Positions 20,138 through 30,300 of a stretch of DNA of 64,000 nucleotides are shown here, in pieces. The notes under the pieces are model-generated. The model was not told the DNA's origin and did not search any database. It was given only the letters and a program-made list of their open reading frames with translations. The DNA is from Pseudomonas mendocina (GTDB lineage: Bacteria; Pseudomonadota; Gammaproteobacteria; Pseudomonadales; Pseudomonadaceae). The position numbers and the translations under genes were made by a program. The stretch's first letter is position 1. Every line of letters begins with the position of its first letter. Location of the stretch: positions 3,162,001-3,226,000 of the forward strand of contig NZ_CP027657.1 in NCBI RefSeq assembly GCF_003008615.1. Reading direction: 5' to 3'.

Positions 20138-20509
20138 GTGGTCAAGAAAGCCTCTTCATTTGCCGCGTTGAGCGGTCTCGTCTATTCCACCGATGGCGGT
20201 CGTCATTGCCCGGATTGCAATCAGCCGGTGGATGCCTGCATCTGCAAACAGACGCGTATTCCCGACGGCGACGGCATCGCCCGCGTACGCCGCGAAACCA
20301 AGGGCCGTGGCGGCAAGACCGTCACCACCGTCAGCGGCGTGCCGCTGGCCGAAGAGCCGCTCAAGGAGTTGGCCAGTGCGCTGAAGAAGCGCTGCGGCAC
20401 CGGTGGCGCGCTCAAGGATGGCGTGATCGAGATCCAGGGCGACCATGTCGATCTGTTGCTGGTCGAGCTGAGCAAACGCGGTTTTACCGCGAAGAAGTCC
20501 GGCGGCTGA
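20138..20509 (+). CDS. yciH: SUI1/YciH-like translation initiation factor homologue
   Basis: A 123-residue protein with an N-terminal CPDC...CIC cysteine cluster (about residues 24-36) and a C-terminal SUI1/eIF1 domain (RRETKGRGGKTVTTV onward). Bacterial YciH proteins resemble eIF1 and can affect initiation fidelity; the physiological role is poorly defined. The start is GTG 20138 after AGGA, since no suitable ATG exists. The gene lies 121 bases before speA on the same strand. Confidence 0.88.
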   Translation: MVKKASSFAALSGLVYSTDGGRHCPDCNQPVDACICKQTRIPDGDGIARVRRETKGRGGKTVTTVSGVPLAEEPLKELASALKKRCGTGGALKDGVIEIQGDHVDLLLVELSKRGFTAKKSGG

Positions 20510-20630
20510 AGCGTCCTTTTCTAAACTTCGATGACGCTCATACGGTCAATCGCCGAGCAAACGTCATATTGCTTCCTTAATTTTTAAACTGGCCGCCAGT
20601 ATGGTCAGGCTTTTCTCATGGGAGAACCCG

Positions 20631-22544
20631 ATGTCCGCACGACGCACCCGCAAAGACGACGGCAGTCAATGGACCGTAGCCGATAGCCGCAGTGTCTACG
20701 GCATTCGCCACTGGGGCGCCGGCTATTTTTCGATCAACGACGCCGGGCGTATCGAAGTGCGTCCCAACGGGCCGGAAAGCCAGCCTATCGACCTCTATCA
20801 GCAGGTCGACGAGCTGCGTCAGAGTGGCCTGTCGCTGCCGCTGCTGGTGCGCTTCCCGGACATTCTGCAAGATCGCGTGCGCCGCCTGACCGGGGCCTTC
20901 GACGCCAGTATCGAGCGCCTGGAATACCAGAGCCGTTACACCGCGCTGTACCCGATCAAGGTCAACCAGCAGGAGGCGGTGATCGAGAACATCATTGCCA
21001 CGCAGAACGTCTCCATCGGCCTCGAAGCCGGCTCCAAACCCGAGCTGCTAGCCGTGCTGGCGCTGGCGCCGAAGGGCGGCACCATCGTCTGCAACGGTTA
21101 CAAGGATCGCGAGTTCATTCGCCTGGCGCTGATGGGGCAGAAGCTTGGCCACAACGTATTCATCGTGATCGAGAAGGAATCGGAAGTCAGTCTGGTGATC
21201 GAGGAGGCGGCCGAGCTCAAGGTCGCGCCGCAGATCGGCCTGCGCGTGCGCCTGTCGTCGCTGGCATCCTCGAAGTGGGCCGACACCGGTGGCGAGAAGT
21301 CCAAGTTCGGTCTGTCCGCCGCGCAGATCCTCTCGGTGGTCGAGCGCTTCCGCGCGGCCGGGCTGGATCAGGGTATTCGCCTGCTGCACTTCCACATGGG
21401 TTCGCAGATCGCCAACATCGCCGATTACCGCAAGGGTTTCCGCGAGGCTATCCGATATTACGGCGAGCTGCGTGCCATGGGCCTGCCGGTCGATCACATC
21501 GACGTCGGCGGCGGCCTCGGCGTGGATTACGACGGTACCCATTCGCGCAATGCCAGCTCGATCAACTACGACATGCAGGACTACGCCGACGCCGTGGTCG
21601 ACATGCTCAAGGAGTTCTGCGACCGCCAGGAAATCCCTCATCCGCATATCTTCTCCGAGAGCGGCCGAGCGATGACTGCGCACCACGCCGTGCTGCTGGT
21701 TCAGGTGACCGACGTCGAGCGCCACAACGACAAGGTTCCGGAGATCGACGCGAGCGTCGAACAGCCGGAAATCCTCCAGGTACTGATCGAGCTGCTGGAC
21801 GACAGCGACCCGGAAATGGTCGCTGAAACCTACTGGCGCGCCACCCACTACATCGAAGAAGTGGCCGCGCAGTATTCGGCTGGCAAGCTGAGCCTGGCGC
21901 AGAAGGCACTGGCCGAGCAGTGCTACTTTGCCATCTGCCGTCGCCTGCACAATCAGCTCAAGGCCCGTCAGCGCTCGCACCGTGCGGTGCTCGACGAACT
22001 CAACGACAAGCTCGCCGACAAGTACATCTGCAACTTCTCGGTATTCCAGAGCCTGCCGGATACCTGGGCCATCGGCCAGATCCTGCCGATCCTGCCATTG
22101 TCGCGCCTGGACGAAGAACCGCTGCGCCGTGCCGTGCTGCAGGATCTGACCTGCGACTCCGACGGCAAGATCCGCCAGTACGTCGACGAGCAGTCGATCG
22201 AGACCAGCCTGCCGGTACACGAGATTCGCGAGGGCGAGGACTACGTGCTGGGCATTTTCCTGGTCGGTGCGTACCAGGAAATCCTCGGTGACATGCACAA
22301 CCTGTTCGGCGACACCGACTCGGTGAACATTTACCAGTCCGCCGACGGCAGCGTGGTGCATGCCGGTATCGAGACCCACGACACTATCGAGGACATGCTG
22401 CGCTACGTGCACCTGTCCCCCGAGGAGCTGATGACCCACTACCGCGACAAGGTGGCCAGCGCCAAGATCAGCGCGCGTGAACGCACGCAGTTCCTCGATG
22501 CGCTGCGTCTGGGCCTGACTCGCTCGTCCTACCTGGCTCCCTGA
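20631..22544 (+). CDS. speA: Biosynthetic arginine decarboxylase
   Basis: A 637-residue PLP enzyme converting arginine to agmatine, the start of the agmatine route to putrescine. It belongs to fold type III: the PLP lysine is in YPIKVNQ (about residue 107), HFHMGSQ follows, and the [13 protein letters not shown] phosphate-binding glycine loop is near 285-300. ATG 20631 follows GGGAG; the frame extends 30 bases upstream to another ATG without a site. Probably transcribed alone. Confidence 0.97.
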   Translation: MSARRTRKDDGSQWTVADSRSVYGIRHWGAGYFSINDAGRIEVRPNGPESQPIDLYQQVDELRQSGLSLPLLVRFPDILQDRVRRLTGAFDASIERLEYQSRYTALYPIKVNQQEAVIENIIATQNVSIGLEAGSKPELLAVLALAPKGGTIVCNGYKDREFIRLALMGQKLGHNVFIVIEKESEVSLVIEEAAELKVAPQIGLRVRLSSLASSKWADTGGEKSKFGLSAAQILSVVERFRAAGLDQGIRLLHFHMGSQIANIADYRKGFREAIRYYGELRAMGLPVDHIDVGGGLGVDYDGTHSRNASSINYDMQDYADAVVDMLKEFCDRQEIPHPHIFSESGRAMTAHHAVLLVQVTDVERHNDKVPEIDASVEQPEILQVLIELLDDSDPEMVAETYWRATHYIEEVAAQYSAGKLSLAQKALAEQCYFAICRRLHNQLKARQRSHRAVLDELNDKLADKYICNFSVFQSLPDTWAIGQILPILPLSRLDEEPLRRAVLQDLTCDSDGKIRQYVDEQSIETSLPVHEIREGEDYVLGIFLVGAYQEILGDMHNLFGDTDSVNIYQSADGSVVHAGIETHDTIEDMLRYVHLSPEELMTHYRDKVASAKISARERTQFLDALRLGLTRSSYLAP

Positions 22545-22845
22545 GCATCCGCTAATCGCGATAGCCAGACGCCGAGACAGGTGCAATGCCTGTTCGGCGC
22601 TGGCGATGATGTCGCGCCAGCTGCAATCCACTGCCGCAAGTACGCCGCTACCTCCAATCCGAACCCTCAAGAGCAGCTATACCGGGATTTGTCTCGGTAA
22701 CAGGGCGCGGTCGCCTTCCTGCCCGGCGTGCCTGGAATAGGTGGGTGATGCTGAATGTCATTGTCCTAGTCAGTTCGTAAGTTTTTGGCTCTATCGACTA
22801 TGCCAGTCTCTGCCTAGAGTAGCGGCATCTTCGATGGAGAACGCC
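22545..22845. other. Intergenic region after speA with one hairpin
   Basis: About 300 bases without a credible gene. A bulged hairpin at 22570-22599 (GCCGAGACAGG pairing with CCTGTTCGGC) may close the speA transcript, although no T run follows. The rest should hold the promoter of the GNAT-azoreductase operon. Confidence 0.45.
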
Positions 22846-23286
22846 ATGACCCCAACCACTGATTGCCGTTACGACTGGCTTAGCGACTCGCATGAGTTGC
22901 GCGCCTGCTTCCCGCTGATGCGTGTCTTGCGCCCGCATCTGAGCGACGCCGATGACTTCCTTCGGCGCCTACAGCGCCAGGCGGAGCAAGGCTATCGTCT
23001 GCTGGCGGCACGTGCTGGCGACGAGGTGTTGGGGCTCGCCGGCTGTCGCCTTCAGGAAAACCTGCTGCATGGGCGTTTTTTCTATGTCGATGACCTGATC
23101 ACCCGCGAGGATCTGCGCAGTCAGGGCATCGGTGAGCAACTGCTGGCCGAGGTTCGCACAGAAGCATCGCGCCTCGGCTGCGCCAACCTCGTATTGGATA
23201 CCGCATTGGGCAATGCACGTGGGCAGCGCTTCTACTACCGTCAGGGCTTGCTGGCCATTGGCATGCACTTTCGTGAGGAACTTTGA
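22846..23286 (+). CDS. GNAT family N-acetyltransferase
   Basis: A 146-residue single-domain acetyltransferase. The acetyl-CoA loop is near DLRSQGIGEQLL (about residues 87-98), and the C-terminal beta-bulge segment contains GQRFYYRQG. Substrate cannot be read from sequence. ATG 22846 has GGAG 6 nt upstream. Its stop is only 1 base before the azoreductase start, so the three genes 22846-24339 form a tight operon. Confidence 0.88.
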   Translation: MTPTTDCRYDWLSDSHELRACFPLMRVLRPHLSDADDFLRRLQRQAEQGYRLLAARAGDEVLGLAGCRLQENLLHGRFFYVDDLITREDLRSQGIGEQLLAEVRTEASRLGCANLVLDTALGNARGQRFYYRQGLLAIGMHFREEL

Positions 23287-23287
23287 A

Positions 23288-23911
23288 ATGCAGCGAATTC
23301 TGTTGTTGGAATGCGGTCCTTATGGGCAGCAGAGTCGCGGCAGTCGCCTGGCCCAGGAACTGGTCGAGCGTTTGCGTCAGCGCCATCCCCATGCGCAGCT
23401 CGTGGAGCGCGATCTGGCGAGCGAGCCTTTGCCTGCCTTGCACGCGGCCTATGCCGATGCGCTGGTTGCGCAGGCGTCAGGGGATGACCCGGCGTTGAGG
23501 CTGTCCGAGCAACTGATCGGTGAGCTGGAAAGCAGCGATTGCCTGGTGATAGCCACGCCGATGCACAATTTCACGGTGCCGGCAGCACTGAAGCTATGGA
23601 TCGACTATGTGCTGCGCATTGGCCGCAGCTTTGCCGCTACCGAGGCGGGCAAGGTCGGCCTGCTGGCGGATCGGCCGACCTTCGTGGTGGTGAGTTCGGG
23701 CGGTTTCTACCGTGGCGAGCAGGCGCGCCAGCCGGACTTTCTCACGCCTTACCTGCGAAACGTGTTGAGCACCATCGGCATTCATGACCTGGAGTTCGTT
23801 CATCTCCAGGGCCTGGTTCGTGGCCAGGAGCACGCCGAGGCGATGCTGGCGCAGGCGCGTGAACAACTGGCGTTCAATCCCTATCTTGCCGCTCAAGGAG
23901 AGTATTCATGA
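23288..23911 (+). CDS. FMN-dependent NADH azoreductase-like flavoprotein
   Basis: A 207-residue flavodoxin-fold quinone/azo reductase (AzoR/acyl carrier protein phosphodiesterase family). The FMN phosphate loop is near GQQSRGSRLA (about 13-22), the flavin/substrate segment is PMHNFTVPAALKLWIDYV, and SSGGFYR follows. Such enzymes use NAD(P)H for two-electron reduction of quinones and azo or nitro compounds. The start follows GAGGAA by 8 nt. Its stop overlaps the next start as ATGA. Confidence 0.88.
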   Translation: MQRILLLECGPYGQQSRGSRLAQELVERLRQRHPHAQLVERDLASEPLPALHAAYADALVAQASGDDPALRLSEQLIGELESSDCLVIATPMHNFTVPAALKLWIDYVLRIGRSFAATEAGKVGLLADRPTFVVVSSGGFYRGEQARQPDFLTPYLRNVLSTIGIHDLEFVHLQGLVRGQEHAEAMLAQAREQLAFNPYLAAQGEYS

Positions 23912-24339
23912 GTACTTTGCGTCAACCCTATTACGAACTGTCCGCCGAAGCGATGCAGGGGCTGATCAGTACCAAGGCGGTGCTGGAGCGTGGCCCGCTG
24001 GGCAAGCGACTGGTCGAACTCGTCTATCTGCGCATTTCGCAGATCAATGGCTGTGCCTACTGTCTGGAGAAACACAGCCACTCCCTGCGTGAAGAGGGGG
24101 TGCCGCAGATCACGCTCGACAGCCTGGCCGGGTGGCGCGTGAGTCGTCACTTCGAACCGCGCGAAAGAGCGGCGCTGGCCTGGGCCGAGTCATTGAGCGA
24201 TATCGCCAACAGCCACGCGGCGGACAGTGACTACCAGCCACTGGAGGCGCACTTCAGCGCCCGGGAAATTTCTGACCTGACCATCGCCGTGGCCTTGATG
24301 AGCGGGCTCAACCGCTTGGCCATTGGTATGCGCCTGTAA
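23908..24339 (+). CDS. AhpD-like carboxymuconolactone decarboxylase family protein
   Basis: A 143-residue helical protein of the CMD/AhpD family. The redox motif CAYC (about residues 48-51) with the downstream histidine pattern KHSHSL matches the peroxidase/alkylhydroperoxidase subfamily rather than true carboxymuconolactone decarboxylases. It is translationally coupled by ATGA to the azoreductase, suggesting joint work against electrophiles or peroxides. Confidence 0.88.
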   Translation: MSTLRQPYYELSAEAMQGLISTKAVLERGPLGKRLVELVYLRISQINGCAYCLEKHSHSLREEGVPQITLDSLAGWRVSRHFEPRERAALAWAESLSDIANSHAADSDYQPLEAHFSAREISDLTIAVALMSGLNRLAIGMRL

Positions 24340-24342
24340 CTG

Positions 24343-24804
24343 CTAGCCCGCTGCGATCACCCCATAACCGCGCGCCATCAGCGTGGCCAGCAGCGGGATT
24401 ACCAGTAGCAGCAGAAGCTCCAGGCGGATGCTCCAGGTCACCAGTTTCACCTGCCGAGGGCTTGGTGTGGGTACCTGGCCGGCCCGCACGGCGTTGCGCC
24501 AGTTGAAGAATACGTAGGTCGGCAGAATCGACAGCAGTGCCGCCAGGATGAACAGCCCGACCTTGGCGTGGAACAGGCTGTTACCCATGTAGTAGGCAAT
24601 GCCTTTGCCGAACCACAGCACCCGGGCTGCACCGGTCAGCAGCACCAGGCCGGCGCAGATGCCGTAGGCGATGTCGGTGATCATCAGGCTGCGCGCACGG
24701 CTGAGATCCAGCGGTGCTTTGAACAGTACGTGTTCGATGCTGAGCAGGGCGAACAGGGCGAAGATCGACAGGTAATGCAGGTAGGCGACGATAGCGGCGG
24801 TCAT
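24343..24804 (-). CDS. DUF2214 family inner-membrane protein
   Basis: A 153-residue protein with four predicted transmembrane helices (about 5-25, 43-63, 78-98 and 128-148) of the DUF2214 family, function unknown. Start ATG 24804 gives the family N-terminus MTAAIVAYLHYLS; the frame continues upstream to 25020 into the cyclase gene, without support. It ends tail-to-tail, only 3 bases from the AhpD-like gene, and starts 22 bases after the GAF-GGDEF stop, so it may be cotranscribed with MATE and GGDEF. Confidence 0.85.
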   Translation of the reverse strand: MTAAIVAYLHYLSIFALFALLSIEHVLFKAPLDLSRARSLMITDIAYGICAGLVLLTGAARVLWFGKGIAYYMGNSLFHAKVGLFILAALLSILPTYVFFNWRNAVRAGQVPTPSPRQVKLVTWSIRLELLLLLVIPLLATLMARGYGVIAAG

Positions 24805-24826
24805 GATGATGCTCTCGGGTGTGGGC

Positions 24827-25855
24827 TCAGTCTGCCAGCTCGCTGCGGTTACGCCCGCCTTGCTTGGCTCGATAAAGTGCCTGATCGGCTCGTTTGAGCG
24901 CCGCGCCACTGCTTTCGCCGGGGGCGAGTAACGTGCAGCCGAGGCTGGCGGTCTGCTGCAGCTTTGCATGTTCGAGTTCGATCGGGTGTTCGGCAATTGC
25001 CAGACGAATGCGCTCGGCAATCTGCAGCAGCTCGGAGCTATCGTGCACCAGGGTGAGGATCACGAATTCCTCGCCGCCATTGCGTGTGACCACATCCTGA
25101 GGTCTGACAGCTGCGCTCATGCGCCGTGCGCTTTCCCACAGCACGTGATCACCGCCGTCGTGGCCATGCTGATCGTTGACCTTCTTGAAGTGATCCAGAT
25201 CGCAGTAGATCAGCCCCAGGCGCAGGTTGTTGCGCTCGGCCGTCGCCTGTTCCAGTGGTAGAAAATGCAACAGGCCGGCGCGGTTCCACAGTTGCGTCAG
25301 CGGGTCGAGCATGCCTTTGCGCTGCTCACGGCTCAACTCATTGCGCAGCTCTTCAGCCTGCCGTGAGCTGTGCTGCAGATGCAGGTAGCCCTCGGTCAGG
25401 TAGGCCAGATCGCGTAGCTGACACTTCTCGCGCTCGCTCAATTGACGCGCCTCGGGGTCGGCCAGGCAAAGGGTGCCGAGGGGAATTCCGTCGGCGTCGT
25501 GCAGTGGCCAGCCGGCGTAGAAGCGGGCACCAGGGTTGCGCAGGGCCAGCTCGGTGCCGGCGAAGCGCACGTCCACGTGGCTGTCGTCGATGAACAGCGG
25601 TTCATCCTGTAGCACCGCATGCGAGCAATAGGACAGGCTGCGTGGCGTCTCGGCTACATCCAGTCCCTGGCGACTCTTGAACCACTGGCGATCACGGTCG
25701 ACCAGGGTGATCAGTGCGGTTCTCACACCGAACAGATCGTGAGCCAGGCGGGTCAGGGCGTCCAGATAGGGATCGGCGGGGGTATCGAGTAGCTCCAGGC
25801 TGTCCAGTGCCTGTTGGCGCTGAGTTTCGTTAACGGGCAGCGGGACGCTGAGCAT
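24827..25855 (-). CDS. GAF-GGDEF diguanylate cyclase
   Basis: A 342-residue soluble protein. An N-terminal GAF sensor (about 20-165; typical LITLVDRDRQWFKS and SYCSHAVL segments) is followed by a GGDEF domain. The active site NGGEEF is intact, and the inhibitory I-site RPQD lies five residues before it. It should make c-di-GMP in response to an unknown small ligand. Its first 26 bases overlap the end of the MATE gene, implying coupled translation. Confidence 0.92.
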   Translation of the reverse strand: MLSVPLPVNETQRQQALDSLELLDTPADPYLDALTRLAHDLFGVRTALITLVDRDRQWFKSRQGLDVAETPRSLSYCSHAVLQDEPLFIDDSHVDVRFAGTELALRNPGARFYAGWPLHDADGIPLGTLCLADPEARQLSEREKCQLRDLAYLTEGYLHLQHSSRQAEELRNELSREQRKGMLDPLTQLWNRAGLLHFLPLEQATAERNNLRLGLIYCDLDHFKKVNDQHGHDGGDHVLWESARRMSAAVRPQDVVTRNGGEEFVILTLVHDSSELLQIAERIRLAIAEHPIELEHAKLQQTASLGCTLLAPGESSGAALKRADQALYRAKQGGRNRSELAD

Positions 25856-27215
25856 GGGCGATCTCTCCTGATACTGAAGGTGGGAACCACAGGTCGCGAC
25901 GACTCAGTTTCCAAGCATAGCCAGCCAACACCAGGCTTCGCAGCCCCATGAAAGCGAGAAATGCCAACCACAACCCGTGGTTGCCCATGTCTTGCAGCAT
26001 CCAGGCCAGCGGCAACGCCAGGATCAGGGCGATGAGCATGGCATCGCGCATCTCGCGGGCACGGGTGGCGCCGATGAACAGACCGTCGAGCAGGTAGCTC
26101 CATACGGCCAGCAATGGCAACACGGCCAGGTAGGGCAGGAAGCTCACCGCCAACTCGCGCACGTCGGCAATGTCGGTGAGCATGCTGACGAACCAGTGTC
26201 CGCCGAACAGGAAGAACAGCGCGAAACCGACGCTGGCCAGCAGCGACCAGGTGCCGGCGACCAGCAGCGAGCGGCGCAGCGCGTCGCGGTCGCGGGCGCC
26301 CAGGGCATGGCCACACAGCGCTTCCACCGCATGCGCCAGGCCATCCAGGGCGTAGGCGGCAAGAGTCAGGCCATTGAGCAGCAGGGCATTGGCGGCCACC
26401 GTGGCATCGCCCAGGCGCGTGCCTTGTACGGTGATCAGAAAGAACACCAGTTGCAGCGCCAGGGTGCGGATGAAGATGTCGCGGTTGACCATCAGCAGCG
26501 GTCGCCAATTGCTCCAGCGTTTTAGCGCGCGCGGATCGAGCTGACCCGGGTGCTTGCGCAAGGCATAACGGGTCAGCCACAGGCCGAGCAGGGCACCGCT
26601 CCATTCGGCGATCACTGCGGCCCAGGCCACGCCGGTCACGCCCCATTCGAAACCGAAGACGAACAGCAAATCGAGGCTGACGTTGATCAGGTTGATGGTC
26701 AGCAGCATGGCCAGCGGGCCGCGTGCGCTTTGCGTGCCCAGCAACCAGCCGATCAGGGCGTAGCTGGCCAGGGTCGCCGGCAGGCCAAACAGGCGGATCT
26801 GGAAGAACTCGCGAGCCAGGCTGTCCAGTTCGGCCGAGGGCTGCATCAGGCTCAGCGCGGCACCGCTGAGCGGCAGGGCAAGCAGGCCGAGCAGCAACGC
26901 CAGCAGCACGCCGAGGCTCAGGCCTTGCAACAGAACCTGGCGCAGCGCGCCACCGTCGCCACGTCCGGCGGCCTGCGCGGCGAAACCGGTGCTGCCCATG
27001 CGTAGAAAACCCATGGCCCAGGTCAGCAACGTATAGAGGCTGCCGCCCACCGCCACTGCGGCCAGTTGATGGGCATGCGGCAAATGGCCGACCACGGCGG
27101 TATCGACCAGCGCCACCATCGGTACCGACAGGTTGGAGAGGATCATCGGTGCAGCCAGCGCCCAGACCTTCCTCTGGGTCGGCGTGTGGCGCCAGGCTTC
27201 GAACAGGGCGTGCAT
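25830..27215 (-). CDS. MATE family efflux transporter, DinF-like
   Basis: A 461-residue, twelve-helix multidrug/toxic-compound exporter of the DinF branch, exporting organic cations or oxidised metabolites with Na+ or H+ coupling. The N-terminal half has the usual ALPMILSN-type opening (here ALAAPMILSNLSVPMV) and DTAVVGHL (about 37-44). ATG 27215 matches the family start with purine-rich GGAAG upstream; a longer frame to 27362 would add 49 unrelated residues. It is divergent from the macroglobulin gene, with 146 bases between. Confidence 0.9.
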   Translation of the reverse strand: MHALFEAWRHTPTQRKVWALAAPMILSNLSVPMVALVDTAVVGHLPHAHQLAAVAVGGSLYTLLTWAMGFLRMGSTGFAAQAAGRGDGGALRQVLLQGLSLGVLLALLLGLLALPLSGAALSLMQPSAELDSLAREFFQIRLFGLPATLASYALIGWLLGTQSARGPLAMLLTINLINVSLDLLFVFGFEWGVTGVAWAAVIAEWSGALLGLWLTRYALRKHPGQLDPRALKRWSNWRPLLMVNRDIFIRTLALQLVFFLITVQGTRLGDATVAANALLLNGLTLAAYALDGLAHAVEALCGHALGARDRDALRRSLLVAGTWSLLASVGFALFFLFGGHWFVSMLTDIADVRELAVSFLPYLAVLPLLAVWSYLLDGLFIGATRAREMRDAMLIALILALPLAWMLQDMGNHGLWLAFLAFMGLRSLVLAGYAWKLSRRDLWFPPSVSGEIAHAQRPAAR

Positions 27216-27361
27216 GCGAGGCTTCCACTCCAGCAAATCGCCGATTATAGGCACGTGACGGAGTGTGCGCAGCTTGGCGGAATTCGTCGCTTCGTCTCGT
27301 CTGCGCTTTGGTGTCTCGGCTATAGTATCGGCCTTCGCGCCCCTACTCTCCGGAGCCCGCA

Positions 27362-30300
27362 ATGCCGAACAAAGGACTGCTTCTGGCCTTGGTACTGACC
27401 CTGCTCAGTGCCTGTGATTCTTCCCAACCGCCTGCCACGGTGACCAGTGCCCAGCCTGCTGCGCAACAGCAACAGGCAGCCAAGCCTGCGGTCGACCGCG
27501 ATGCTTTGGCCAAACGCTATGCCGGCCGCGAGCTGGAAGTCGTGGATGTATCCGAAGTGCAGCTCGATGGTGCCAGTGCACTGTCTGTGACCTTCTCCAT
27601 TCCGCTGGATCCCGACCAGCGTTTCGCCGAGCGCCTGCACCTGGTCGACAGCAAGGACGGCAAGGTCGATGGCGCCTGGGAGCTGACCGACAACCTCAGT
27701 GAACTGCGCCTGCGTCATCTGGAACCGCAGCGCAAGCTGGTGCTGACCATCGATGCCGGCTTGAAGTCGATCAATGGCGGCAAGCTGGCTGCCGAGCATG
27801 TCACCCGTTTCGAAACCCGCGATCTCCTGGCCAGTGTTGGCTTCGCCAGCCGCGGCTCGCTGCTGCCGACTCGCCTGGCCGAAGGCCTGCCGGTGATCGC
27901 GCTGAACGTCGACAAGGTCAATGTCGAGTTCTTCCGCATCAAGCCCGAGGCGCTGCCAGGTTTCCTGTCCCGCTGGGGGCGTGCCAGCAACCTCGATACC
28001 TGGGAATCTCGCGAGCTGCTGCCGATGGCCGATCTGGTCTATGGCGGTCGCTTCGATCTCAACCCGGCGCGCAACACCCGTGAAACCCTGCTGCTGCCCA
28101 TCGCTGGTCTGGAGCCATTCAAGCAGCCGGGCGTGTATCTGGCCGTGATGCGTGAGGCCGGCAGCTACGGTTATTCGCAGCCGGCGACGCTGTTTTCCCT
28201 GAGCGATATCGGTCTGTCCGCACACCGCTACCGTGATCGCCTCGACGTCTTCACCCAGGCCTTGGAAGGCGGCAAGGCGCAGTCCGGCGTGCAGCTGGAA
28301 TTGCTCGACGGCGACGGCGCGTTGCTGGCCGAAGGCAAGACCGATTCTGATGGCCATGCGCAACTGCCGCTGCCGGAAAAGGCCCAGGTGCTGCTGGCCA
28401 AACAGGATGAACAGACCAGCTTGCTGCGCTTGAACGCGCCGGGGCTGGATCTGGCCGAATTCGATATCACCGGGCCGAAGGCGCATGCGCTGCAGTTCTT
28501 CGTGTTCGGTCCGCGTGACCTGTATCGCCCTGGCGAGACCGTGTTGCTCAACGGCCTGCTGCGCGATGCCGATGGCAAGCCGGTCAAGGCTCAGCCAGTC
28601 AGCGTTGAAGTGCGTCGTCCGGACGAGCAGGTCAGCCGCAAGTTCGTCTGGAACGCCGATGACGACGGTCTCTATCAGTACCAGCTGCAACTGGCCGAAG
28701 AAGCGCCGACGGGGCGCTGGCAATTGCTGCTCGACCTCGGCGATGGCAGCCCGCAAGTTTATGAATTCCTCGTCGAGGACTTCCTGCCCGAGCGCCTGGC
28801 GCTGGAGATCAAGGGCCAGGATCAGCCTTACGCCCCTAGCGACAACCCACAGTTCAGCATCAACGGACGCTACCTCTATGGTGCGCCGGCCGCTGGCAAC
28901 CGTCTGTCCGGGCAGCTCTACGTGCGTCCGCTACGCGAAGCGGTGGCGAGCCTGCCGGGGTATCAGTTCGGTGATATCACCGAAGCCGATCTGAGCCAGG
29001 ATCAGGAACTCGACGAGCAGAACCTCGACGATCAGGGCCGCGCCGTGCTCAGCCCGGAAAACCGCTGGAGCGACGCCCGCTCGCCGCTTCGCCTGATCCT
29101 CCAGGCCAGCCTGCAGGAGTCCGGTGGTCGGCCGATCACCCGCCGTATCGTTCAGCCAGTCTGGCCGGCCGAGCGCCTGCCAGGTGTACGAGGTCTGTTC
29201 GAGGGCGAGGAGGTCGATGCCGACAGCCTGGCCGAATTCGAAATCCTAGTGGCCGACGCCGCCGGCAACAAACTGGCTGCCGATAACCTCAACGTGCGTC
29301 TGGTGCGCGAGCGCCGCGACTACTTCTGGACCTTCTCCGACGGTGAAGGCTGGCGCCACAACTACAACGAGAAATTCCTCACCCTCAGTGACGAGCCGCT
29401 GAAGGTCGCTGCCGGCGGCACTGCCAAGGTCAGTTTCCCGGTGGAGTGGGGCCCGTATCGGGTCGAGGTGGTCGACGGCCAGACTGGCCTGGTCAGCAGC
29501 TTGCGTTTCTGGGCCGGCTATCGCTGGCAGGACAACGCCGATGGCGGCGCCGTGCGTCCCGATCAGGTCAAGCTGGCATTGGACAAGCCCGCCTATGCGG
29601 CGGGTGATGTAGCCAAGATCACCGTCACCCCGCCGGCTGCCGGCAACGGCTACCTGCTGGTCGAATCCAGCGACGGCCCTCTGTGGTGGCAGGAAATCAG
29701 CGTGCCGGCCGAAGGCAAGACCTTCGAGCTGCCCATCGACGAGAAATGGGCGCGTCACGACCTCTATCTCAGTGCCCTGGTGATTCGTCCTGGCGAGCGC
29801 AAGGCGCAGGTCACGCCCAAGCGTGCTGTCGGCCTGCTGCATCTGCCACTGGAGCGCGCGCCGCGCAAACTGCAAGTGAGCCTGGACGCGCCGGAGAAGA
29901 TGCGGCCGAAGCAGCCGCTGAAGGTCAAGGTCAGTGCGCGCAATGCCGATGGCAGCATCCCCGAGCAGGTGCGCGTGCTGGTCGCTGCGGTCGACGTGGG
30001 CATTCTCAACATCACCAGCTATGCCACGCCCGATCCGTTCGCCAACTTCTTCGGGCGCAAGGGCTATGGCGCGGATCAACTGGACATCTATGGCCAGCTG
30101 ATCGAGGCACAGGGGCGTGTCGCCAGCCTGGCCTTCGGTGGTGACGCCGGCCTGGCGGCCGGTGGCAAGCGTCCGGATACCAGCGTGCTGATCGTCGCAT
30201 TGCAAAGTGATGCGCTGAAGCTCGACGACAAGGGTGAGGGCGAAGTCAGCCTGGATATCCCCGATTTCAATGGCGAGTTGCGCCTGATGGCGCAGGCCTG

